Below are positions 1 through 10,000 of a stretch of 64,000 nt of DNA, in pieces. The stretch lies in NCBI RefSeq assembly GCF_016718685.1, contig NZ_JADKCX010000001.1:151164-215163 (forward strand). The letters are read 5' to 3'. The translations under genes were made by a program, and so were the position numbers. The notes under the pieces are model-generated. The model did not search any database, was not told the DNA's origin, and saw only the letters and a list, made by a program, of their open reading frames with translations. Position 1 is the stretch's first letter, and each line of letters begins with the position of its first letter. The stretch comes from Haliscomenobacter sp. (GTDB lineage Bacteria; Bacteroidota; Bacteroidia; Chitinophagales; Saprospiraceae).

Positions 1-663
1 GATCCTCGAATGACCATTCAGCAAATTGTAGGAGAACCCTTACGGGCCAGCGGCAGAGGTGATTTGAATGATTACAAAAATAAAATTGCCGAAATCCTCC
101 AAAAATCAGGCTTGAGCCCCGATTACATGGATCGCTACCCCCATGCTTTCAGTGGTGGTCAACGCCAGCGCATCGGCATCGCCCGGGCTTTGGTGACCCA
201 ACCCCAATTGGTGGTGGCCGACGAGCCGGTTTCCTCGCTCGACGTGTCGGTGCAAGCACAAATATTGAATTTACTAAAAGAGCTCCAGCAGTCATTTGAG
301 CTAACCTACTTGTTTATCGCCCACGATTTAAGTGTGATTCGCTACATGTGTGATACGCTCGCGGTCATGTATGTTGGTCGGATTGTGGAGATGGGTCGCA
401 GTGAAGACATCTTTAACCATCCGGCGCATCCTTATACCGAAGGGCTTTTGTCCATCATTCCCCGGACAAGCACCAAAACAAAGCCGGAAAAAATGCTGAA
501 GGGCGGCATTGCCGATGCTTCCGATTTACCATCAGGCTGTTATTTTCATCCACGCTGTCCATATGCGCAGGAAATCTGCAAAACGGAGTATCCTGCTTTG
601 AGAGACATCGGGACAGAGCATCAAGTAGCCTGTCATTTTGATTTGGATTTGAAAGGAATTTAG
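1..663 (+). CDS. Dipeptide/oligopeptide-type ABC transporter ATP-binding protein (5' end outside the window)
   Basis: This is the C-terminal part of an ABC ATPase that powers uptake of peptides or related oligomers at the inner membrane. The frame is open to base 1 (D-P-R before the first Met), so the Walker A half lies upstream. Visible are the signature FSGGQRQRIGIARAL, Walker B LVVADEPVSSLD, the switch histidine in IAHDLS, and the oligo_HPY C-terminal region with HPAHPYTEGLL and the cysteine motif GCYFHPRCPYAQEIC, which is typical of OppF/DppF/OppD proteins. The heparinase-like gene starts 22 bases downstream on the same strand. This suggests, but does not prove, that the transporter brings in sugars or glycan fragments for the enzymes that follow. 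Confidence 0.9.
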   Translation, partial: DPRMTIQQIVGEPLRASGRGDLNDYKNKIAEILQKSGLSPDYMDRYPHAFSGGQRQRIGIARALVTQPQLVVADEPVSSLDVSVQAQILNLLKELQQSFELTYLFIAHDLSVIRYMCDTLAVMYVGRIVEMGRSEDIFNHPAHPYTEGLLSIIPRTSTKTKPEKMLKGGIADASDLPSGCYFHPRCPYAQEICKTEYPALRDIGTEHQVACHFDLDLKGI

Positions 664-685
664 ACCAGCGCTTAAAAACAGAAAA

Positions 686-2392
686 ATGATAGAAATCATT
701 ACGCAAGAACACCCTCGCTTGTTCATCAATCAGGAACGGATCAGCGAGTTAAAACGGCTTGAAACGACCGATCCCTTCTTTGCCGCATTAAAAAGTGGAT
801 TGATCAACAAAGCGACTGCTTTATTGACTGAAGACCTGGTGCCCTTTAAAATAACTGGCCCGCGCATGTTGAAAAATTGTCAGGAAATCCATTCCCGGGT
901 ATCCATATTGGCCTTATCCTGCCTCTTGACCGGCGATGAAAAATACGCCATCCGGGCAAAGGATGAACTGATCTCCGCCGCCGCTTTCCCGCATTGGAAC
1001 AAAGATCATTTCCTGGATACCGCCGAACTCATTACTGCCTTTGCCATTGGGTACGATTGGCTTTACCACGTGCTACCCAAAGCAGATCTTACGGCCATTA
1101 AAAATGCCATGATCAGCAAAGGAATTCAACCGGGTATCGAAGAACACAAAAAGAACATTTGGTGGGCTGGGCACAAGTTCAACTGGAACCAGGTTTGTAA
1201 TGGCGGCCTGATTATTGGCGCGCTGGCAGTTGCTGATGAAGAACCCCAACTTTGTGAAGAGGTGTTTGACGCAACCGTGAAATTTTTGCCCATTGCCTTC
1301 AACAGCTATGGAAAAGAAGGCGGGTGGGAAGCTGGCCCCGATTATTGGCAGTACACCACCTGGTACAGTGTTTTACTGATCGATGCCTTACTCAAAGTGA
1401 CTGGCGATGATTTTGGCCTTTCAAAAACCGAAGGGTTCAACAAAACCGGTTTATTCCCGATCTACACGGCTGGCCCCTTTGACAAGTTTTTCAATTTTGC
1501 CGACGCGGCTGAAACCTACAACCCCATACCCACCCTGTTTTGGTTGGGGAAACACTTCAACAACGACGTTTTTATCAACGAAAACCATCGCTTACTGAAA
1601 AAATCATTAAGCGACCATACGTATTGCGATGCGTTCAATTTGGTTTGGTATGTGCCCGCACAATCAAATGTGCCCCAGTTGCCCTTGAATCGAAATTTCA
1701 GTGACATCAACATGGGAGTGTTCCGCAGCGAATGGGCCACCCCCCGAGCAACTTTTATCGCTTTTAAAGGTGGTTTCAATCAGGCCGACCATGCCCACCT
1801 CGATATTGGTTCTTTTGTATTGGATATGAAAGGAGTTCGTTGGGCCATCGATTTGGGCCGCGACAGTTATGATTTGCCTGAATATTTCAATCGCTCGGAA
1901 ACTGGCGGACGCTGGAATTACTTCAGGTTGAACAACAAATCCCACAATACGCTGGTCTTAAACAACAGCATTCAGCGGGTGTTGGCTAAAGCCAAAATTA
2001 TCAGTTATGCAGCAATGGGAAATGACCCGGAAGCCAGCATTGATCTTACGGAGGTTTATCTGCCTCACGCCAATTCAGTGATTCGATCCATAAAAATGCT
2101 TGATAACGCTGCCATCTTGATTACCGATAAAATTGAATGGGCGGGTGATGAAAAATTGGTACAGTGGCAAATGCTTACCGATGCTGAAATTGTGCTTCAC
2201 GGCAATAACGCCGAACTGTTGAAGGATGGAGAAAAAATTGTGGCTACGATTCTTCAACCGGAAGCGGCGGTGTTTGCAGTTATCTCCGCCGAACAGGCAG
2301 AACCCGAAATGAACAATGCTGGTTTCAGACAGCTCATTGTTAAATGGACAGAAATAGGTGACCTTAGCGAAATCGCAATTAGCATAGCTTAA
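686..2392 (+). CDS. Heparinase II/III family protein, probably cytosolic
   Basis: A 568-residue protein with the two-part layout of polysaccharide lyases of the heparinase II/III or alginate-lyase class: a helical toroid in the first ~330 residues (WWAGHKFNWNQVCNGG, GGWEAGPDYWQYTTWY) and a beta-sandwich heparinase II/III-like domain from about residue 350 (NQADHAHLDIGSFVLD and NNKSHNTLVLNN). Such enzymes cleave uronic-acid polysaccharides by beta-elimination. I see no signal peptide, so it probably acts on imported fragments, which suits its place directly after an ABC transporter gene. The substrate cannot be read from the sequence. It ends 160 bases before the enolase-like gene. Confidence 0.82.
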   Translation: MIEIITQEHPRLFINQERISELKRLETTDPFFAALKSGLINKATALLTEDLVPFKITGPRMLKNCQEIHSRVSILALSCLLTGDEKYAIRAKDELISAAAFPHWNKDHFLDTAELITAFAIGYDWLYHVLPKADLTAIKNAMISKGIQPGIEEHKKNIWWAGHKFNWNQVCNGGLIIGALAVADEEPQLCEEVFDATVKFLPIAFNSYGKEGGWEAGPDYWQYTTWYSVLLIDALLKVTGDDFGLSKTEGFNKTGLFPIYTAGPFDKFFNFADAAETYNPIPTLFWLGKHFNNDVFINENHRLLKKSLSDHTYCDAFNLVWYVPAQSNVPQLPLNRNFSDINMGVFRSEWATPRATFIAFKGGFNQADHAHLDIGSFVLDMKGVRWAIDLGRDSYDLPEYFNRSETGGRWNYFRLNNKSHNTLVLNNSIQRVLAKAKIISYAAMGNDPEASIDLTEVYLPHANSVIRSIKMLDNAAILITDKIEWAGDEKLVQWQMLTDAEIVLHGNNAELLKDGEKIVATILQPEAAVFAVISAEQAEPEMNNAGFRQLIVKWTEIGDLSEIAISIA

Positions 2393-2444
2393 GCAAATAA
2401 AATGATGAAACAGCACCACAACAGGATATGGCATAAACATCTTC

Positions 2445-2479
2445 CGACAACGTTGTAGCAAATAAATACCGCACAAAAG
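2445..2479. promoter_or_regulatory. Probable LacI-family operator, copy 1
   Basis: A 35-base element containing the perfect 10-base palindrome ACAACGTTGT at 2447-2456. It is repeated with a single mismatch at 10001-10035. It lies 97 bases upstream of the enolase-like gene. LacI-family proteins bind palindromes with a central CG pair, and a LacI gene sits in this locus next to the second copy. Confidence 0.6.
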
Positions 2480-2552
2480 GCCTGGAATATGCTGTTTTTC
2501 TCGAGCTTAACAGCACGAAAACAGTCTTTTTATCAACTCTAAAACCTTCAAA

Positions 2553-3845
2553 ATGAAACGACGCGCGTTTTTAAGGAATTCTACGGGCCTCGCGGGCTTA
2601 TCATTGACGGGTCTGGCCATCAATCCTGCTGAAACGGCCTCCAGACCAGCAGACTTGAAAATTACCGACATTAGAGGGTGTACAGTGCGGGCCGGAGGTG
2701 AGAATTATCCAATCATAAAAATTTATACCAACCAGGATGTGTACGGGCTTGGAGAAGTTCGGGACAGCGGACGACTCAGCCAGGCCTTGATTTACAAATC
2801 TTTTTTGGTAGGCCAGGATCCTTTGAACATCGAGGGCATTTTGAAGCGCATCAAACCCATGGCTGGTCAGAGTCGCAATGGCGGAGGCTACAGTGCGATC
2901 GATATGGCCTTGTGCGACATTGCGGGCAAAGTGTTGGGCATACCCGCCTACCGGCTATTCGGATCAAAACGCAGGAGCAAGATTACGGCATACTGTGATA
3001 CACCTTCCGAATCCGATCCGGAAGTGTACAAAGCACTCATGAAAAAGCGGCTGGATATGGGCTTCACCCATTATAAAATGGATTTGCAAAAACGATTGAT
3101 TCAGGACAAACCGGGAGCACTGAGTGGGCAGTCTCCCACCGACAAAGGACTGGCCTATTGGGGTGAATACGTTGAAGCAGTAAGAAGTGTGATTGGATAT
3201 GATAAAGTGTTGGGCGCAGATCATTTTGGATACCTCAACGTTGACGATGGGATTCGCCTGGGTAAAGCCATGGAAAAATACAGCCTGGCCTACATTGAGG
3301 ATGTCATCAATTGGGACCGGACGAACTCCATCCAACTCAATAAAATGATCACCGAGGGTTCGCCAACACCTACCCTCAATGGCGAGGATCTTTTTGGATT
3401 GGAGGCTTTCCGCCCCTGGATCGAAAATCACGCGGCTGACATCATCCATCCGGATATGGAAACTTCAGGGGGAATTATTGAGACAAAAAAGATTGCGGAT
3501 TACGCCAACATGTTTGGCATTCCGGTCATGTTCCATTTTGCGGGCTCCCCGGTTGGATGTATGGCAAGTCTGCATTGTGCCTGTTTGGTGGATGACTTCA
3601 TCAGCATGGAAAACCACGCGGTGGATACGCCATGGTGGGGTGATCTGGTTACAGGGGTTGAAAAACCAATCATCAACAAAGGGGAATATACCGTTCCAGA
3701 AAAGCCAGGACTTGGCGTAGAATTGAATGAGGAAGTGATAAAAGAGCACCTGATCATTCCCGGCTACTTCGAACCTACTCCTCAATTCGACAAACCAATG
3801 GTTGGCACTCATTTCGGCATCCCTGTTGATGCCATAAAAAAATAG
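2553..3845 (+). CDS. Enolase-superfamily (mandelate racemase/muconate lactonizing type) protein with Tat signal
   Basis: A 430-residue protein starting MKRRAFLRNSTGLAG, which has the twin-arginine export pattern followed by a small hydrophobic stretch, so it is probably exported folded. The rest has an enolase-superfamily capping domain and barrel: HYKMDL (lysine strand), GADHFGYLNV, YIEDVINWD and LNGEDLFG (acidic metal ligands on successive strands) and VMFHFAGSP near the last strand. Members abstract a proton alpha to a carboxylate, for instance dehydrating or racemising sugar acids. The exact reaction is unknown here. It is followed after 6 bases by a GH3 gene, so the two are almost certainly co-transcribed, probably under LacI control through the element at 2445. 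Confidence 0.82.
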   Translation: MKRRAFLRNSTGLAGLSLTGLAINPAETASRPADLKITDIRGCTVRAGGENYPIIKIYTNQDVYGLGEVRDSGRLSQALIYKSFLVGQDPLNIEGILKRIKPMAGQSRNGGGYSAIDMALCDIAGKVLGIPAYRLFGSKRRSKITAYCDTPSESDPEVYKALMKKRLDMGFTHYKMDLQKRLIQDKPGALSGQSPTDKGLAYWGEYVEAVRSVIGYDKVLGADHFGYLNVDDGIRLGKAMEKYSLAYIEDVINWDRTNSIQLNKMITEGSPTPTLNGEDLFGLEAFRPWIENHAADIIHPDMETSGGIIETKKIADYANMFGIPVMFHFAGSPVGCMASLHCACLVDDFISMENHAVDTPWWGDLVTGVEKPIINKGEYTVPEKPGLGVELNEEVIKEHLIIPGYFEPTPQFDKPMVGTHFGIPVDAIKK

Positions 3846-3851
3846 CCCAAA

Positions 3852-6374
3852 ATGAAGCATAAATTCACCACAGCTGTTTTGCAAAACCTACTGATTTTAG
3901 CTGGTTTGTTGTGCTCCATCGGCACATTTGCTCAATCCGTTGAAACGATTGATGCCTTGGAAAAAAGGGTGGATGACCTGCTTGGAAAAATGAGTGCTCA
4001 AGAGAAAATTGAGCAATTGTATTACCTGACCGATGGCAACGCCAGACTCAAGATACCCCAGTTCAAAGGGAGTGACGGGCCCCATGGTATTGGCAACAAG
4101 GCAAAGGGATTTTCTTCCTTTCCGGTTACCATCGCCATGGCCGCCTCCTGGGATCCTGGTTTGATTACCCGCGTGGGCAGGGCCATCTCCATGGAACAGG
4201 CCGCCAGGGGAAAAGACCGAATCGCCGGGCCTACGCTGGACATGCTGATTGACCCCCGGATTGGCCGTGCACCGGAAACGATTGGTGAAGACCCCTTCCT
4301 CGGCGGCAGGATTTCCGCAGCATTTGTACTGGGACAAAACACCACCTCCGTTTTTGGCTCCATCAAACACTACAATTTAAACACCTACGAAGTCAATCGC
4401 CGAACCAACGATTACCTGAGTGACGAAAGAAGCCTGGTTGAATTTTGGGGCGCGCATTGGAAAAGAACCATTCAGTACGGAGGCGCCATTTCCGTGATGT
4501 GCGCCTACAATTGGGTCAATGGAGACAAGTGCGCGGAAAACCAGTACCTGATCAAGACCCTTCTGCGCGACCACTGGGGTTTCAATTATTACACCATGAG
4601 TGATTGGGGTGGGTTCAAAGAAACGGGTAAAGCCCTGAATGCTGAACTTGATTTTTGCGAAGGAAACAACCTGTACATCAAAGAGTTACCCGCCGGGGTT
4701 AAAACGGGCCTTTTTGATACCAACCTGATCAACCGGGCCACCAAAAATGTATTGCGCACCAAAATCATTTCGGGCATGATTGACGGCGTGCCTTCGGTGC
4801 CTGCCAACGTGATCGACAGCAAAGCCCACCGGGAACTGGTGTATGAAAGTGGGCTAAAAAGTTTGGTGTTGTTAAAAAACGAGCAAAACATCTTGCCCCT
4901 CAACAAAGAGAAGCTCAAATCCATTGCCGTGATCGGCCCCAACGCGGCCTTTTTGCCCCTGGATGGCAACAGCAGCTCAAAAGTGCTGCCCGCCTACCGC
5001 ATCCCGGTGACTCAGGGGATCAAAGCCATTGTGGGTGAGCAACGCGTGCTGTACGCCAAAGGCTGCAACATGAGTGATACCAGCCGGTCGCAGTTCCAGG
5101 CGGCTCTTGACGCGGCGGCGCTGTCGGAATACGTGGTGTTTGTCGCCGGGCTGGACAGTACCATGGAAGGGGAGGGGTATTTTTTGGACAAAGAAGCCGA
5201 TGAAAAAGGCGGCGGCATCCTTTCCCGACCCGACCGGCCTTCACAAACCGTTTTGCTGCCCGGCCTGCAGAATGAATTGATCAACGAAATTGCCAAGGTG
5301 AATCCCAACATCATTCTGGTGGTTATTTCCGGCGGCACCTGTAGTGTCACCCCGGTTCTAAAAAATGTAAAAGGATTGCTTTATGCCTTTTACCCCGGGC
5401 AGGAAGGTGGCCGAGCCATTGCGGATGTGCTGTTTGGCCACTACAATCCCTCTGGAAAACTACCCGCCTCCATCCCCAAAGATGACCAACAAATTATCCC
5501 CATCAGTACCGACTTCAGGAATTTGGTGACTCGGGGCGTTGGTTACCGCTGGTTCGACACCCAACAATTGACGCCTGAATTTGCCTTTGGGGCCGGATTG
5601 AGTTATACCACTTTCACGTATACAAACATGCGCATCAATCGTCCGAATGCCAGGATTGGCGACTTGATCGAAGTTTCTTTTGATGTAAAAAACACTGGGT
5701 CGTTGGCTGGCGAGGAAGTAGCACAACTGTACCTGTCTACGGGCAAAATTAAGCCAGCCCTGGCCATGCCCGTCAAACAATTGCGCGGTTTTGAAAAAGT
5801 GCTGCTGCGGCCCGGCGAATCCAAAAGAATCACGATAAAGCTGAGCCCGGAGGAATTGTACGTCTACCACGAACCCACGAAATCTTACCTGGTGCCGGAA
5901 GGAGAATATGTAGTGCAGGTCGGCGGCGCCTCGAATGTGCTGCCCCTCAAGGCCACTTTTACCCTGAACCCTGCCAAGGCCAAAGCCGACTTGCTGGTAA
6001 CCAACATCCGCACCATGCCCGCTTTTCCCAAACCGGGTGAACCACTGGTGTTTATGGCCTCATTGATCAATGCTGGAACCGCCGCAACCCGCGCCGGGGA
6101 CAAACACATCGTGCGCTTTTATGTCGATGGGAAAGAGGTAGCCTATTACTATTCCAACTCCACTTCCATCCCGGTAGCCGGAATGGAGCTTGCCTGCGGG
6201 CAGGGATTGAATGGAACAAACTGGATCACTCCAGCAGGCACCTTCAACATCACCGCGAAAGTTGAGGTAGCCGGAAGTAAGGACCTGATCAAAACAAACA
6301 ATACTTGTGAGGCTCAGCTGATTGTCCCGCACGGGAAAGTTATTCCTAGGGAGATTGTGAATATTTTGAAGTAA
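3852..6374 (+). CDS. Secreted glycoside hydrolase family 3 enzyme with extra C-terminal CARDB-like domain
   Basis: An 840-residue protein with a signal peptide ending near FAQS. It shows the GH3 N-terminal barrel (KGSDGPHGIG, GPTLDMLIDPRIGRAPETIGEDPFLGG, SIKHYNLNTYE) with the probable nucleophile aspartate in YYTMSDWGGF, the alpha/beta sandwich domain (SLVLLKNEQNILPL, LYAFYPGQEGGRAIADVLFG) and a fibronectin type III-like domain near residues 590-700. About 120 further residues (KADLLVTNIRTMP to the end) resemble a CARDB adhesion domain, which is not part of standard GH3 enzymes. The family includes beta-glucosidases and beta-xylosidases, and the linkage cut here is unknown. It begins 6 bases after the enolase-like gene. 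Confidence 0.88.
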   Translation: MKHKFTTAVLQNLLILAGLLCSIGTFAQSVETIDALEKRVDDLLGKMSAQEKIEQLYYLTDGNARLKIPQFKGSDGPHGIGNKAKGFSSFPVTIAMAASWDPGLITRVGRAISMEQAARGKDRIAGPTLDMLIDPRIGRAPETIGEDPFLGGRISAAFVLGQNTTSVFGSIKHYNLNTYEVNRRTNDYLSDERSLVEFWGAHWKRTIQYGGAISVMCAYNWVNGDKCAENQYLIKTLLRDHWGFNYYTMSDWGGFKETGKALNAELDFCEGNNLYIKELPAGVKTGLFDTNLINRATKNVLRTKIISGMIDGVPSVPANVIDSKAHRELVYESGLKSLVLLKNEQNILPLNKEKLKSIAVIGPNAAFLPLDGNSSSKVLPAYRIPVTQGIKAIVGEQRVLYAKGCNMSDTSRSQFQAALDAAALSEYVVFVAGLDSTMEGEGYFLDKEADEKGGGILSRPDRPSQTVLLPGLQNELINEIAKVNPNIILVVISGGTCSVTPVLKNVKGLLYAFYPGQEGGRAIADVLFGHYNPSGKLPASIPKDDQQIIPISTDFRNLVTRGVGYRWFDTQQLTPEFAFGAGLSYTTFTYTNMRINRPNARIGDLIEVSFDVKNTGSLAGEEVAQLYLSTGKIKPALAMPVKQLRGFEKVLLRPGESKRITIKLSPEELYVYHEPTKSYLVPEGEYVVQVGGASNVLPLKATFTLNPAKAKADLLVTNIRTMPAFPKPGEPLVFMASLINAGTAATRAGDKHIVRFYVDGKEVAYYYSNSTSIPVAGMELACGQGLNGTNWITPAGTFNITAKVEVAGSKDLIKTNNTCEAQLIVPHGKVIPREIVNILK

Positions 6375-6591
6375 GTGCCTCGCCTAGCTTCGAGCGCTAA
6401 ACAGTAATGCATTTACGCATGCAGCTCCACTGTATTTTTTAGACGAATCGACGTTCTGCGCGCTTGCGTCGGGTTTGGCGGCGAAAAGTGTGTTGCGCAG
6501 CCAATTCATCCTTGGGTGAAAACAGACTCATCACCCTGCGCGGGGGTGCTAAGCAAAGCACGGTGCTAAATAGATACAAAATGATAAGCTT

Positions 6592-8916
6592 ATGAAAAAT
6601 TTTGCTCTGCTTTTGGCTTTGATGGTCTGCGCAATGCTCCACGCGCAAGTAAACCCCAAACCCATCTACAAAGACCCAGCCGCCCCAATTGAACTGCGCA
6701 TCAAGGATCTATTGGCCCGCATGACCCTGGAGGACAAATGCCGACAAATTGACATTTGGCACCCTAAAATGGATTTAAGCCAACCCGCCGAGCTCAAAAA
6801 TGCCATCGCCGCTTTGGGCGATACCGTAAAAAATGGCATCGGCTTTTTGCAATTCAATGTTCGTATGAATGATGCCGCGTACATGGCTCGGTTCAACGCC
6901 ATTCAGAAATATTTTGTGGAGCAGACCCGGCTGGGTATCCCCGCCATTTCAAATGCAGAAGGTTGCCATGGTTTTGTGGGCAACGAAGATCAACCCACTG
7001 TATTTCCCGTTTCCGCCTCACTGGGCAGTACCTGGGATACCACTTTGGTTGAAGCAGTTTTTAGTGCCGTGGCCAAAGAAATGCGCGGTTTTGGGGTGAC
7101 TCATGCCGCTACACCCGTGATTGATTTGCTGCGCGACCCCCGTTTTGGCAGGGCCGACGAGATGTTGGGCGAAGACCCCTACCACGTCGCACAACTGGGC
7201 GTTGCGGCCATTTTGGGTCTACAAGGCCGCTCGCCCCAAATTGATGGCCAGCACTTGATTGCCTGCGCCAAACATTTTACCGGCCATGGCCAACCAGAAG
7301 GCGGCACTAACCTGGCCCCTTCAAATTTGTCGGAAAGGGTGCTGCGCGAAAATCATTTTTTCCCTTTTGAAATGGCGGTTAAAAAAGCAAAGGTACGCAC
7401 GGTCATGGCCTCGTACAATGAAATTGACGGGGTGCCCAATCACGCCAACAAATGGTTGCTCAATGATGTGCTGAGGGGTGAATGGGGTTTTACGGGTTAT
7501 GTGATCTCCGATTACGATGCGGTCAATCGGATGGTGTACCGCCAGCATTCCAGCCTCAACCAGGCAGAAGCCGGAAAACGCGCCATCAATGCCGGAATGG
7601 ATTTTGAATGTCCCAGCAACTGGAAAAATTATTGTTTTCGTTTTTTACCCGCCCTGATTAAAGCAGGTGAAGTCAAAGCGTCTACGCTGGACTCTGCAGT
7701 AGCCCGGGTGTTGCGCAATAAATTCATGATGGGCCTGTTTGAACAGCCTTACATCCAGGCGCTTGATGAAAAAGCAAAAATGGAAGCCAAACTAAAGCAC
7801 CGTCAACTGGCACTACAAGCTGCCGAAAAAGGAATGATTCTGTTGAAAAACGACAACAATACCCTGCCCTTCAGCGAGACAAAAATCAAGCGACTGGCCA
7901 TCATTGGCCCCAATGCCGATGAAGTACATTATGGCACCTATTCAAACGACATTTCGCCCGGCGTAAATATCCTGGAGGGCTTGCGCAACTATGGAAAAGG
8001 AAAGTTTGAAGTGGTATTTGCCGAGGGCTACAAGATTTATGAAAACGACCCGAGCATCAAAGCCGAGGACAAAACGATCGAAGCAGAAAATCGGCGAATT
8101 GCCGAAGCGGTAGCGTTGGCAAAAACTTGCGATGCGGTTTTACTGGTCATGGGGGGCAATGAACTCACCTGCCGCGAGGAGTGGAAAAACCATACCGGAG
8201 ACCGATTCGACCTGGATCTCCTCGGAAGGCAAAATGATTTGGCCAAAGCCATTATTGAGTTGAACAAACAAACAGCGGTGCTGCTGATCAACGGTCGGCC
8301 ACTCTCCATCAATTATTTAGCCGAACAAGCGTCCGCCATCATCGAGGGCTGGTATTTGGGCCAGGAGCAGGGCAACGCCGTAGCCAATGTGGTGTTTGGC
8401 AAAGTGAATCCCAGCGGCAAACTGGCTGTCACCATCCCTCGCCATGTGGGGCAATTGCCGGTTTATTACAACCGCAAGCCCTATGTCCACGAAAGTGATT
8501 ACATCAGCGGGCCGTATTCTCCCTTGTACCCATTTGGTTTTGGACTGAGTTACACACAATTCAACTACAGCAACCTGACCTTGAGCAGCAAAAAAGTAAT
8601 TGTGGGTGAACCCCTGAACGTGAGTGTGGCCGTCACCAATACCGGCGAGCGGGATGGCGACGAAATTGTGCAGTTGTACCTCCGCGATCTGGTTAGCTCG
8701 GTCACCCGGCCCGTGCAGGAACTGAAAGATTTTGCCCGGGTTCAGCTTAAAAAAGGAGAAACCAAAACCATTTCATTTAGTATTACCGCGGATAAATTGC
8801 AGTATTATGGATTGGACATGAAACGGATCGTGGAGGCGGGTGAATTTGAAGTGCAGGTTGGGAAAAGTTCAACCGACTATCTAACAGCTAACTTTGAGGT
8901 GATTAAGCAGCAATAA
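6592..8916 (+). CDS. Secreted glycoside hydrolase family 3 enzyme (beta-glucosidase-like)
   Basis: A 774-residue protein with a signal peptide (MKNFALLLALMVCAMLHAQ). The GH3 barrel carries NAEGCHGFVG, DLLRDPRFGRADEMLGEDPYHV and ACAKHFTGHGQPEGG, with the likely nucleophile aspartate in GYVISDYDAVNRM. The sandwich domain (KGMILLKNDNNTLPF, GWYLGQEQGNAVANVVFG) and a C-terminal fibronectin type III-like domain (VAVTNTGERDGDEIVQLYL) follow, matching the usual three-domain form. It is separated from the first GH3 by 217 bases with no gene and may have its own promoter. It ends 4 bases from the convergent LacI gene. Confidence 0.9.
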   Translation: MKNFALLLALMVCAMLHAQVNPKPIYKDPAAPIELRIKDLLARMTLEDKCRQIDIWHPKMDLSQPAELKNAIAALGDTVKNGIGFLQFNVRMNDAAYMARFNAIQKYFVEQTRLGIPAISNAEGCHGFVGNEDQPTVFPVSASLGSTWDTTLVEAVFSAVAKEMRGFGVTHAATPVIDLLRDPRFGRADEMLGEDPYHVAQLGVAAILGLQGRSPQIDGQHLIACAKHFTGHGQPEGGTNLAPSNLSERVLRENHFFPFEMAVKKAKVRTVMASYNEIDGVPNHANKWLLNDVLRGEWGFTGYVISDYDAVNRMVYRQHSSLNQAEAGKRAINAGMDFECPSNWKNYCFRFLPALIKAGEVKASTLDSAVARVLRNKFMMGLFEQPYIQALDEKAKMEAKLKHRQLALQAAEKGMILLKNDNNTLPFSETKIKRLAIIGPNADEVHYGTYSNDISPGVNILEGLRNYGKGKFEVVFAEGYKIYENDPSIKAEDKTIEAENRRIAEAVALAKTCDAVLLVMGGNELTCREEWKNHTGDRFDLDLLGRQNDLAKAIIELNKQTAVLLINGRPLSINYLAEQASAIIEGWYLGQEQGNAVANVVFGKVNPSGKLAVTIPRHVGQLPVYYNRKPYVHESDYISGPYSPLYPFGFGLSYTQFNYSNLTLSSKKVIVGEPLNVSVAVTNTGERDGDEIVQLYLRDLVSSVTRPVQELKDFARVQLKKGETKTISFSITADKLQYYGLDMKRIVEAGEFEVQVGKSSTDYLTANFEVIKQQ

Positions 8917-8920
8917 ATAC

Positions 8921-9928
8921 TTAGCTTCTTTTGGTTGAATTTCTCGCTACCAATGCGGAATTCAATACCGTATTTTCCAGCAGAAAGTGGTGCCCTTTTT
9001 TTTCCACCAGCTTAAACAGGATCGATGCCCCTTCCCGGCCCATTTCATAAGCTGGCTGGGTAATGGTGCTAAGGGAAGGGTTGAGCCAAGCTGCGGTTTG
9101 CATATTGGAGAAACAAATGACTTTGACATCCTGCGGGATAGTCAAGGTCAACTCTGCACAGATTTCATACGCCGCAATCGCCAGTTTTTCTACCGAAGCA
9201 AAGATGCCATCGGGCCGATTTTTTCTTTTGAATAATTGCTTGATCAGGGTTTTATTCTTGGCTTCATCTCCGGTGCAGGACAGAATCAGGCCATTGTCTG
9301 GTTTTATGTTGTGCTTTTTTAGGGCTTCCAGATACCCATTCATGCGCTTGTTGCTGATCGAAAGATTGGGGGCTATTGACAAAAAGGCGATGCGTGTACA
9401 ACCATTTTCAATCAAGTGTTCGGTTGCCTTGATGCCGCAATTGTAATCATCCGTCGTGACCTTTGGCGCATCGATGTCTTCAGCGATGCGGTCAAAAAAA
9501 ACCAGCGGTATTTCGTTTTCTCTTAGGGCTTGCAGGTGAGTGGTATCAGAAGTTTCTTCAGATAAGGACATCATGATTCCGTCAACCCGGCCATTTTGTA
9601 ACAATTTGGTTATCGCTATTTCCTTTTGCATGTCCTCATGGGTCAGGTAAATCAGAACGTGGTAGCCTTTTTCCTGGGCAATGGACTCAATGCCGTTGAT
9701 CACGGGGCCAAAAAAATCATTGACCACCTCAGGGATAACTACGGCAATGGTTTTGCTTTTTTGTTTGCGCAAACTGCTGGCCTGGGGATTGACCTGGTAA
9801 TTTAATTCTTTGGCTTTTGCCAGCACTCGGTTTTTGGTAGCAACACTAATTTCGTGGCTGTCCCGTAATGCTTTTGAAACAGTTGAGAAAGATAAGTTTA
9901 ATGCTTTGGCAAGTTCTTTAAGATTCAT
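8921..9928 (-). CDS. LacI-family transcriptional regulator
   Basis: A 335-residue regulator. The N-terminus is a LacI helix-turn-helix (MNLKELAKALNLSFSTVSKALRDS) with a hinge helix region (NYQVNPQASSLRKQ), followed by a periplasmic-binding-protein-like sugar sensor domain (TIAVVIPEVVNDFFGPVING; GIMMSLSEE; VFFDRIAEDIDAPKVTTDDYN). It is divergent from the HbpS-like gene, and the shared spacer holds the second copy of the palindromic element. It probably represses both directions and the enolase/GH3 genes, releasing on binding a sugar or sugar acid. The effector is unknown. Confidence 0.92.
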   Translation of the reverse strand: MNLKELAKALNLSFSTVSKALRDSHEISVATKNRVLAKAKELNYQVNPQASSLRKQKSKTIAVVIPEVVNDFFGPVINGIESIAQEKGYHVLIYLTHEDMQKEIAITKLLQNGRVDGIMMSLSEETSDTTHLQALRENEIPLVFFDRIAEDIDAPKVTTDDYNCGIKATEHLIENGCTRIAFLSIAPNLSISNKRMNGYLEALKKHNIKPDNGLILSCTGDEAKNKTLIKQLFKRKNRPDGIFASVEKLAIAAYEICAELTLTIPQDVKVICFSNMQTAAWLNPSLSTITQPAYEMGREGASILFKLVEKKGHHFLLENTVLNSALVARNSTKRS

Positions 9929-10000
9929 ATTGGTATCTTGGTGTCTCCATCAGGCCATTTCAAATATAGGTAAGATTTTGGGCATTCTACAAAAAACCAA

